Assembly: GCF_910596095.1 (NCBI RefSeq)
Contig: NC_056551.1
Coordinates: 13,285,501-13,349,500 of the forward strand
Length of the DNA stretch: 64,000 nucleotides
Direction: 5' to 3'
Source of the DNA: Thunnus maccoyii
Lineage: Eukaryota; Chordata; Actinopteri; Scombriformes; Scombridae
A program made the translations under genes and the position numbers. Position 1 is the first letter of the stretch. Each line of letters begins with the position of its first letter. The notes under the pieces are model-generated. The model did no database searches and was not told the DNA's origin. It saw only the letters and a list, made by a program, of their open reading frames with translations. Positions 55,501 to 64,000 of the stretch are shown here, piece by piece.

Positions 55501-56131
55501 AAATACTGTGCAAATAAAAATGCAGTTACTATATAGGCTATAAGAATTCAAAGTCCAATGACCTGCTGAGAAATGACAGAGAAGAGAACGGGATTGTCCG
55601 GTCATAGCAAAGAGGAACCATGATTTCTATTTCCAGTGTGATGAAAAGCCAAAGTTGCCTTGCACAATCTAGATGACAAAAAACCAAACCTAATGGTGAC
55701 TTCTCCTGTTTTTACATTATGCATGGGAAAATGTGTCCAAAAATGTCTTGAATATCAAACACAAAATCATAAGTATAATCTCATGGGGTCCTAAATGCTA
55801 TAAAAGGATAACTAAAGGCCTACAAATCGCTAAGGTGATTGCAAGAGTACAATTAAAATATATTTCCTCTATAGTTATACATGTAGTAACTTGCCCAAAC
55901 GAGCAGTAATGTCAGAATCATGTGTACAAGAATGAATGACTACGTGAGGGTGTTGTTACAAATAAATATTCATTATATTAATGTATAATAAGTGTTAGAA
56001 AAATGCCCATAACAAAGATTTCCAACAGCACCTTTCTTTCACTGACCCCTTTCACCTGCCACCATGGTTTTCTTATCTAGAAGGTGATTATATCAAATAG
56101 TTTTAGTACAGTGATAAGGTGTACTCACCAT
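43526..56131 (-). CDS. fyb1: FYN-binding protein 1 (ADAP), haematopoietic adaptor
   Basis: This cytosolic adaptor of T cells and other blood cells links SLP-76, SKAP and Fyn to integrin activation. The 18 coding exons, in order, are 56131-56129, 53177-52172, 49420-49285, 49171-49098, 48791-48769, 48183-48125, 47545-47413, 47112-46953, 46685-46562, 46117-46098, 45967-45895, 45126-45086, 44673-44592, 44410-44308, 44097-43935, 43815-43782, 43696-43665 and 43548-43526. They total 763 codons (762 aa), in frame throughout. Residues 2-336 are a proline- and lysine-rich unstructured region with PPKPNRPP-like motifs. A charged coiled-coil precedes the first helical SH3 domain (about 479-545, GKWLGRT, GYVKTTSVEID). 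The second is about 680-745 (CRNEEGKFGYV). Acidic tyrosine motifs (ECYDDV, EMYEDL, EVYDDI, EIYDDV twice, DIYDDI) surround them. The last residues, CIYDND, are identical to those of mammalian FYB1. I saw no FPPPP motif. The single-codon first exon is inferred. Confidence 0.92.
49421..52171. other. Large fyb1 intron (2.75 kb)
   Basis: This intron separates the long proline-rich exon from the rest of fyb1. I see no gene or clear repeat in it. Open frames inside it are short and lack splice context. Confidence 0.6.
53545..53760 (+). mobile_element. tRNA-derived SINE-like fragment in fyb1 intron 1
   Basis: The sequence GTGGCTCAAAAGGTAGAACA resembles a box A tRNA head, followed by GGTGGTTCACTC near a degenerate box B. 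The following stretch (GAAATGTCCTTAAGAAAGAC, then CTGAATCCCAGAGTGCTCC) matches my memory of a common teleost SINE body. It ends in a GTGTGTGTGT run. The copy is diverged. Confidence 0.6.
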
Positions 56132-57226
56132 GTTGAGGACAACAATCCCAGCTGCCTCTGGATGTCCAAATGGTCGGTGGATAAAGTTGTGAAGAATGTA
56201 TTTGTTCAATGTATCTGTGTGAGTTTCTGTAACTGTCGAAGAGAGAAAGGTACAGAGATAGTGAATGACAAAGAGTGTGACAAAGCATCGAGTGTGTGAG
56301 TCTGCGTGTTTGTATGTGGGGGGATGTAAACTCCAGTTCTGACGGTGACATAAGCATCTGTCCACAACTGACTACTTCCTCTCTTAGTAGTATGTGTGCT
56401 TTGTGTGACTGTGAGTCTGCACAGCCTCTGTTATCTCTGTGTTTCCATCTCATAGATTTGCCTATCCCTGGCAAACTCCCTGCAGTTTTCCTCTGTGCTC
56501 AACAACTGATGCTCACTCACTCCGTGCCACGTCAACAACAAAAAAAAAAGAAAAGAAGCAGGATGGTTTCTCAGCAACCAAATTCAACACTTTGATATTG
56601 ATACAGTGATTTGGTCAACAGAAATGTGACAAAAACAAGACAAGACAAAAAATCTACAGCCATAATACTGTAGGTGACAACAACAGTAGATATTACAATA
56701 AAGAATCTGGACACTGCAACCAACATAGTTGATTGCATAAGAAACTTGTTAGTGTATTTAAAAATTAGGAGATTCAAAGGCAATTAGACCTCATAACATA
56801 AACCCTATACCATAAATGACTTAAGCTCGGAGTTCATAATCTGTCAATAATTAATTAGTTTGTCAGGTGCCACATACAAACCAGCTCAATTTATTGTACC
56901 TCAGTGAACTTAAGATAGCTGAACAGGCCCCCTAGTGGATGTCATTGTTGTCCTAGTATTACCTTTGCTTGATGAAACAAGTTGTGGAAAAATTGGGAGT
57001 GCAAGACAGGACTTGTTTTCATAAATCAGAGCAAGCTGTAAAGTGGTTCATTGCTGTATGAGAAAAAGGGGGCCAGACAACAACGGTTTGCAATTACAGC
57101 TAAGCTTCCTCTGAGGCCATTTGATATCTAATCAATTCAAAACTTAAAAAAAGTTTATCCTTCAAATTAAATTCAGCAACCAAATACAAAAAATAGTTGC
57201 AAATAAAATCTCAAATTAGATGTTAA

Positions 57227-58213
57227 AGGGGACATAACATGTTTTTTGTGATTTTCTATTTATATACTGTTACAGTGTCGGATGTCTATGTTAAACATGG
57301 TCAGAGTTCCAAAACTGGAGGTAAACGTATGTAAAAATGCTGCCTGGAAATCAAAAGCTCAGGCTTCAGCCAGTTCTGAACGCTTCATTTGCAAGGTTAT
57401 CTCTACTTCCCCATCAAATTGACGTCAGATTGTTCGTGCATTCCCACAAACGGCGGTCCGTTCCGTAGCCTTTGTTGCTAAGGTTTTTCCATGTGCTGTT
57501 CATATTGTCCACTCGCATATTTCAGATCTGATTTTGGCTCAGACATGTATGGATGAATTTGAGGAGTTGACATTTTGGATAAAGGGTGAGAAAAAAAATA
57601 AAAGAAATCCTACTACTATTGTTTGTCTATGTAGCCTGTGGAGCCTAACCAATCAGAGCAGAGTGGGCTCATCAAGAGGGCAGCTTTAAAGGTAAAGTCA
57701 GTGATTCTAATCTAATATAGTTTTTGTCAAATTCAGTGAATATCTTCTCATGGTCTGCTAGTTGTCCGCTCTGTGTGTAAAAAAATCTGGTGTTCATAAA
57801 CAGCACTGGCTCTGTAAATGAGCATATAAACACAGTAGCTCAGAGCGAGCCACACAACACTTCTACACACTCCAGCAAAATTTACAAAAGTAAAACTCTG
57901 TCTGTCTGGTGAGGGGAGTTTGGCCATTGTCCTCAAGTCATCGCCTTGGCAATGCATGTCCATGAATTTTGGGGGTGGAGCTTCTAAAGGAGCATGAAGG
58001 GAGGGGTGTATTTGTTTGTCAAGAATCTTTCTCCAGAATGACTGACTCTACCTTTAAAGAGATAGGAGCTAAAACGGCCCTTTTTCAGACAGGGGCTGAA
58101 CTGTAAAATAAGATAAATAAGGAAGTTTTTTTTATTGTAAATCATGTAAAGATATTGCAGTAGACTCCCAGAACATAAATATAGACCTGGAAATGTGCAT
58201 GATACATCCTCTT
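57227..58213. mobile_element. TTAA-flanked non-autonomous DNA transposon, copy 1
   Basis: The element begins AGGGGACATAACATG after TTAA (57223-57226). It ends, as reverse complement, AAGAGGATGTATCATG before TTAA (58214-58217), so terminal inverted repeats and a 4-base target duplication are both visible. TTAA duplications are the mark of piggyBac-type transposition. No transposase frame is present. Copy 2 at 60932-61519 is the same family in the opposite orientation. A second element is nested inside this copy at 57690-58053. Confidence 0.75.
57690..58053. mobile_element. Nested TTAA-flanked MITE inside copy 1
   Basis: The inverted terminal repeats are AGGTAAAGTCAGTGATTCT on the left and the complement of AGAATGACTGACTCTACCT on the right. 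TTAA occurs on both sides (57686-57689 and 58054-58057). The host element has an uninterrupted TTAA at the equivalent place in copy 2 (61089-61092), which is the empty site. The insert of about 364 bp has no coding capacity. Confidence 0.8.
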
Positions 58214-58421
58214 TTAAGAAGTAAATTTTAAGTTAGCCTACAGCCTACTAATTTTAGCACCCTCAGACATATTTATCACTGACAGCAAAGGTCAGGTGAC
58301 TTTTATTCTTTGGATTAAAGGAGTTCATAGCAGAAGCCTGATTAGTAAAATGAAAATATATCCAACTAAGAGGCTATGGGTAAAGATTTTTACAAGATAT
58401 TAAGTTGGAAAAGTGATATAA

Positions 58422-58422
<1 letters not shown>

Positions 58423-58474
<52 letters not shown>

Positions 58475-58499
58475 GTGTATGTATGTATGTGTGTATGTA

Positions 58500-58546
<47 letters not shown>
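58423..58546. repeat. Compound (AT)n-(GTAT)n-(TG)n-(AT)n microsatellite
   Basis: Two AT runs flank GTAT and TG units. The AT blocks can form hairpins and are prone to length change. Confidence 0.95.
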
Positions 58547-60294
58547 TGGTGACTTTTTAGTTCTCAGGATCATTAAGACAGACCTCAGTTTTGTCTAAAT
58601 GTAACTCAATGAAATTTTGGGATATTTCTTGACCCCTCTATTCCCCCTCCCCACCCCTGTCTATGTAACAGAAATTTATAATGTAGGATTTATGAGAGAT
58701 GGTGGTGTGTGACCAATATCCAATCATTTTATTTACCCACGTAAACCTACTAAGGGTCACAGCAGGTTGTGGGCACTCATGCGGATCTTTTCCCACCATC
58801 CATCATCTATAACGTGACTCAGTATGAAGTCTCTAATCCGCCACATTGCCATTTATCAGGACTGTGGGCGGTACATCCCGCAAACATGCAAAATCAACAC
58901 AAAGTGACAATTCAACTTTCTGTTTCATTCCAACTCTCAACTTCTTCTTATTAAGCGTTACTCACACTTCACCTTTTCACTTCACTTGCTTTTGGTGTAG
59001 CTCTTTGAGTGACAGTAGCAGTAGAGCACAGTGGAGGCACTCACACTGAGGCATGCTAAATCACAGGCTTTTTTTAAGGATGTGCTATTTTTCTCTCTTT
59101 CATGTATTTAAGCCTTTTGTTTTGCCATATTTCATCTCTACATTCCTTCTCTGTTCCTGTTCTTTCACATCCTGCTGTAAAAACTTAACCCAGGTCATGC
59201 TGCTTTCACTTACTTACTTACACATTCCACACAACATCAGTCTTCAGTCTGGCGCTTTAAACTGAGGTATTTGTAGCATCAACACTTGACAGGATTATCT
59301 TATTATTTTTCAATTTTCATCATACAGGCACATTTTTTGAACACCTTACTCCAATTTACAATTGACAAACATTCATTCAAAACAGATCCAAGTAAATCAA
59401 GTTTAAAAATATGTCCTTAACTTTGCACTGTATGCATTTCTTCCACAGAGGTGTCTCTCTTTATTAAGATGCTGCTGCACTTGCAGAAACTAACATCCAC
59501 AATTATGCACATGTGGTGTTTGTTGCTTTTGACACAGTTAAATTTCCCCTGCACTGTCTGCATATCTTCCTCATCTTGATGATTATACTAAGCTTTGCTT
59601 CAGGATGTTTCCAGTGGTGTCATGTCATGGGTATTCACTCTTTACTAGACTTTGGATTGGTCCATGTGGATATCTTTGATATCTTTGAAAAGTTTTTGCA
59701 TTCTTCCCAAAAGAAACATATGAAATCAAAATGAAATTCAAAATTATGTTTGTGTGTTTGTACTTGTATGGCATCTGATCACTTTCCATTTGTTATACTG
59801 GTAGCAACTAAGGTTTTTCTAGTAGGACAGTTGAATTAAAGTAATGGAATGGAAATTCTGGTACCATGCTTGCCTGCAGTCATAGTTTTTCAACAGTTGA
59901 AAGCCTTTGCAGAGAAGTTGAATTATACCGTTTAAAGAGCTGTTATAAAAGCTTCTCCTCAGGCATGCAAAGAGTCCAGCATCAACAACTCTTTGTTTTA
60001 CTAACCCTGAGGTGTCGGCAGACTGCAGCTCCTAAAAAAGATGACCAGATGTTTAGCTCAGAGCTAAAGAAAAGAACATTTGTTTCATATAAATACAGTT
60101 TCAATTTTTGCATCACAATATTTCAACACAGGAACTTTCTATTTGTATACTTAACAGAGTGAATGTGTTTGAAAAAGATTGGACAGAAGTGTTGCCAAAA
60201 AAGTACAATCTGCTTGGCAATCTACACATGTGCAGAGAGATATCAAGACTTTCTGAATGAAACTATTCCACTATTTTCTGCTCCACTTTTTAAA

Positions 60295-60300
60295 TTTATT
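60295..60300 (-). other. Candidate polyadenylation signal of the CCDC80-family gene
   Basis: TTTATT on the plus strand (AATAAA on the minus strand) lies about 190 bases beyond the stop codon at 60487. Confidence 0.4.
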
Positions 60301-60486
60301 TTTTGCAAACATAAAATATCCAGCTTATTATTGTGGTATCCAACAGGTGTACCATCATCATCATTTTAGGATTTAAAAGTTTTTGAGGTCACTGTTTAAT
60401 AGCTTGCTTATGAGTAATCCAAGTGTTCATGTATTGGCTGTCTCATCTTAACAATTTAGGTAGCTCTTCTTCCTCCTCCTTTCACA

Positions 60487-63400
60487 TCATTCTTCTGACC
60501 GGTGATAAGAATATGCCTCCTCTGCCCCATCTTCATCATAGCCGCCATAATGTCCCCCTTCACTGCCTCCTCTTCCTCTGTCCTCAGGGCAGTGGATCCC
60601 TAGCCTCCTCTGCAGCTTCTCCTCCTGCAGGCGAAGCTCCATGGAGTCCACCAGGTCGTAGATGTTATCCAAGGACCACATGGGTGATGGGAACCATGCC
60701 TTGACATCACCATCCTTCCCCACAAGCAGCATGCTGAAATAGTCCTTATTGATCTTCAGCTGTTCTTTCAGATTGTTGACCACATCACGGGACAACGGCT
60801 CAACCACACTCTGACTACGACCTGGAAGAAGGATGACAGATTGAAAAGCACAATTAACAAAACAAAGAAAAAGGGAATTTTAAAAAGACAGATAGGAATT
60901 CTAAAAAACACAGTTCAAATTGAAAACTTAAAGGAGATATACATTTACAGGACTACACTTTTTATTCTGGGGCTCTTCTGGAATATATTTGCATGTATAT
61001 TTGCAGTTCAAAAAACACCTTATTATCTTATACTGGCTCTTTACACAGCCCCTCAGTTCAGCCTCTGTCTGAAACAGCTCCTGTCTCTTTAAGACCACTG
61101 ATTAGCTTTCTGAAGCTGCCCTAGAACTGCCATAGACTTCCACTGGCTCAGGACACTACATAAACAAAAAATAGTACCTTAGCAACAACCTCAGTAACAA
61201 AGGCTACCAATGGACAGCTATTTGTGAGCACGCACAAACAATCTGATGTCATCAAGAGGAGGAAGTAGAGGTAACATTGCAAGCAAAGCATTCAGAGGAA
61301 GCCCCCAGGAATAGCACTGGGCGGTGAAACCAATTTGACATAGCAGCCAAACCATGTAATTGCAACTTCTGGGTCCATCACATGATGCAACACATTCAGG
61401 CTGCATTTTTATATGTTTTCACTTCATGTTTTGGACCTTTGACCATGTTCAACATAGACATCCAACATTATGACAGTATAAAAATAACTGAAAATTGCAA
61501 AAAGCATGAAATGTCCCCTCTAAAAATGTTTCCATATTTTCCCAATATATATAATGAAGTACGAGTTCCTGCTTTCCATCACTGTTCTATGCACTTGTAC
61601 TGTCCCACGTGACTATGACTCACCATTGAGGGGAAATAACTCAACAGTTCCTGAGGCTTTGTCTCCACCCCCAATCAGCTTCAACATGGCAAAGTGGCGA
61701 ATGCCTGAGGAAAGATATTTTGGCAGAGAAAGCTTGAAAGGAACGTCAACCAGTTTGCAGAGTTAAATGAACAAACAAACAAACCATAACTAGTACAAAT
61801 AATGAAATATATTTCTTTTTTTCTATACTTCGATATTTTGGGTAGTAAAAAAAGATATGTTTAGATATTGAGTGACAGCTAAATGCATGTCTACTTGTAG
61901 TTGAACAATTGCAATAATTAGTATGTCTTAGTTTAAGTTTATAACTTTTTTATATTCAGTTCTGCACGATAAGAAAAACAACAGTGTAAGATCAGAGGGG
62001 AACCCTGACTCTGCTAAAAGCATTTACATATTGCACCAAAAACCACACAGCAAACAGACAGTGTATTGTTCAGTAGGTGTGAGTGCGGTGTTACTGACCC
62101 AGTTGACACTCCTGTCCATTGAGAGCAGAGAGCTGCTGTTGGAAAGAGTAGTCTTCCTCAGAGGGAGCAGAGACAAGCAGCAGTCTCCTCTTAGACATGA
62201 ACCTAGATGCCCATAAAAAGGCTGATTTAAGTTTGGTTGCTGTATTGTAACAGTCATACTCTTTCATTCAATCATTGACAAATAGCATTCAAGTATTCCT
62301 ATGAGCTGTTTCAAGTTTCATATCCTCTGTTTTTTAAATTCGTTCTCTTTTTATCGTGAGGCTTTAAGGCACAAACCTTTACTTTTGAGAAACAGTGCTA
62401 ATTTGAATTTCATATTAGGAGAAAATGAAGAATAATGTGTAATTTCATTCTGTGATAATTATATAACATCAGGGTATTTTAAGTATTGAGGACCAGACTT
62501 TTTTTTACATTTCTGAAGAGGCTCCAGACGCTGTTTGCCTCAAGGAAAATAGATAACAGTGAGCAGTGATTTGTAGTTCTTTACCTGAGTAGTGAATTCT
62601 CAGCTTCAGGCTGTTGCTTGTCTTTGAAGCAGGTTGGGGGACTTTTCCTCTCTTTCTCTTTTTCTGTGCGCCTTGAGGGAAAGTTGTCAATGTACTCAAA
62701 CAGAGCGGAGCTTGATGGAGGAGCTTCAAACACTCTCTGTGGGGAAGCCATTAAATAATAAGTCTGTTCAAGTCAAGTGGATTTGTGTTTTCACAGTATT
62801 ACACGTGGTCTTTACAAGCTTAGCAGTCATCATCATCATCAGCAGTTCCTGACACAGCCCAAGACAACAACAAAAAATGAAAACCACATTGTAAAAACAA
62901 AGCTACGACACAGCTGGATTATAAAAATAACATAGGGGATAAATCAATTATTTGTTCTTATTTGGTAAAAAGCAAGAAGCCATCTTATACCAAATAATGT
63001 TGGATTCTATTAAATTTTCAGTACTAGCTAGCTTTGTCATACATGTCTGAAAGAAATGTTTGTTTGACCTCTGCTTTCTCTTGAGAAATCTTGTCTTGTG
63101 AGTAGATGAATATTGTTCTCGTCATTCTGAGTAGCTGTAAACTAGACTGCTTCCATGTGTGAACATGTGAAAGAGTGTTGCTAGATGCTGTATGCAAAGA
63201 ACAAATACAAACATTCGGCTTGATGTCGTAGTCTGTGACGGTCATGGAAAAGAGGTCAGGCGACGACAGACCCAGCTCTGCTCTCAACAGGGAGATCAGT
63301 CCTGAATCTGAGAAGTGCTCTGGTAGGCCACTGAGTGGAGGCTCTAACTCTGAAACACACACATACATAATATATAAATGAATGTGTGTGCATATATAGA

Positions 63401-64000
63401 TAGCAGACAATACAACAGCAAACTTACAGTTTAATGCAACTACGTACAACTATAATAACACATAACTACGAAACACAAATCTATCAGTATTTAGCAACTA
63501 CATGCCACCACAGTTCACAGTTACTTCCTGGGAAATTATGTCAGCAAACCAATCTAAAAATGGCTCTAATTGAGATGCTCTTCCTGAGTGCTGGAACATA
63601 AAAGTACACCTGAGCAGAGTGTGCCAAACTTACACTTGTCGCTAAGGCGGAAAAGAAACAAAAATCAAACAGAGCTTTTTGTCCTTGTGTGATGTTCATA
63701 TGCATGTGTGAAAAAAATAAAACTGGGTAAACCATGAAAGAGCTGAAAGCAAACCCCTGAAGCTGTTATTATGGAAACACCATATTTGCTTTGGTCACAC
63801 CTTAGTATAAAATACAATGTGCTCCTCTATTGCAGAGTTTTCCGACAGCATTTGTATCTGTAAAAACAAATTATCTGCGCAAGATTTTCCGATTGCCTGG
63901 ATCAGCCCTAGAAAGAACCTAACCAAATGTTTTTGCAAATATTCAAACATACACCATACATGCACAGAGAAATGTACAAACACTTCCTACCGAGCTGGTG
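60487..64000 (-). CDS. CCDC80-family protein, C-terminal part (gene continues past the window)
   Basis: CCDC80 and its fish paralogues are secreted extracellular-matrix proteins with P-DUDES domains, involved in cell adhesion. Exons on the minus strand are a partial one ending at 63991, then 63349-63213, 62736-62585, 62202-62099, 61704-61624 and 60821-60487, all in frame across the junctions (about 270 residues). Landmarks are GLISLLRAELGLSS, then ALFEYIDNFPSRR at the end of one DUDES domain. The last domain has KRRLLLVSAPSEEDYSF, GIRHFAMLKLIGGGD, and YFSMLLVGKDGDVKAWFPSP with YDLVDSMELRLQE. The Gly-, Asp- and Tyr-rich tail resembles that of CCDC80 (GIHCPED). The 5' part is missing because of the window edge. 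Fishes have ccdc80 and ccdc80-like paralogues, so I give no symbol. Confidence 0.88.
60932..61519. mobile_element. TTAA-type element, copy 2, inverted, in a CCDC80-family intron
   Basis: The left end AGGAGATATACATTT follows TTAA (60928-60931) and corresponds to the right end of copy 1 in reverse complement. The right end CATGAAATGTCCCCT is followed by CTAA, a likely mutated TTAA. Shared internal phrases with copy 1 include GCTCCTGTCTCTTTAA (complement of TTAAAGAGATAGGAGC in copy 1, with one mismatch). It lacks the nested insertion found in copy 1. Confidence 0.75.

Larger units (their letters stand above)
56132..60290. other. Gene-free region between ccdc80-like and fyb1
   Basis: I found no supported gene. 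Untranslated leader sequence of fyb1 probably lies just above 56131. The region holds a TTAA-flanked element with a nested insertion (57227-58213) and a long (AT)n/(TG)n tract (58423-58546). Other frames are short and without splice support. Confidence 0.5.

Noticed and set aside
63795-63983. A 62-residue minus-strand frame next to the last CCDC80-family exon edge
   Set aside because: It lies downstream of the donor at 63991, in intron, and has no similarity to the family.

Overview
This window is nuclear DNA from a ray-finned fish, probably a spiny-rayed (percomorph) teleost. The evidence is compact genes with many short GT-AG introns, frequent (AC)n and (AT)n microsatellites, several interspersed repeats whose consensus I recognise from teleost introns, and a retinal lipocalin of the purpurin type. 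I cannot name the species. No bacterial, organellar or CRISPR features are present.

Layout. (1) About 550-9450, plus strand: a type I keratin resembling keratin 18, with a non-coding first exon and nine coding exons giving 427 aa. (2) 9.45-16.5 kb: gene-free DNA with an L2/CR1-like 3' tail, a 548 bp element with TGTCA ends, an (AAT)n tract and a 1.46 kb foldback element. (3) 16804-18120, minus strand: purpurin (rbp4l), 196 aa, with a TATA box and a non-coding first exon near 18.7 kb. (4) 18.8-26.5 kb: gene-free DNA with a tRNA-like sequence, a broken RTE-type retrotransposon and one orphan exon-like reading frame. (5) 26554-36357, plus strand: the rod phosphodiesterase beta subunit pde6b, 23 exons and 856 aa, all junctions in frame. 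(6) 39081-41699, minus strand: ATP synthase subunit e (atp5me), 4 exons and 71 aa. (7) About 41990-42560: a decayed RNase H domain from a non-LTR retrotransposon. (8) 43526-56131, minus strand: fyb1 (ADAP), 18 coding exons and 762 aa, with two helical SH3 domains and a series of tyrosine motifs of the YDDV type. (9) 56.2-60.3 kb: gene-free DNA with two inverted copies of one TTAA-flanked element, one of them carrying a nested insertion. (10) 60487-64000, minus strand: the 3' part of a CCDC80-family gene, which runs off the right edge.

Two neighbouring genes are retinal. Purpurin and pde6b are divergently arranged about 7.8 kb apart, and pde6b is followed by atp5me. In mammals PDE6B lies next to ATP5ME, while RBP4 lies next to the cone paralogue PDE6C, so this window links parts of both arrangements. 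I found no new multi-gene system. The most informative new observations are a TTAA element nested inside another, with the matching empty site preserved in a second copy 3 kb away; the large foldback; an unusual CaaX box and a changed metal-site neighbour in pde6b; the single-codon first coding exon of fyb1; and the orphan exon-like frame near 24.2 kb.
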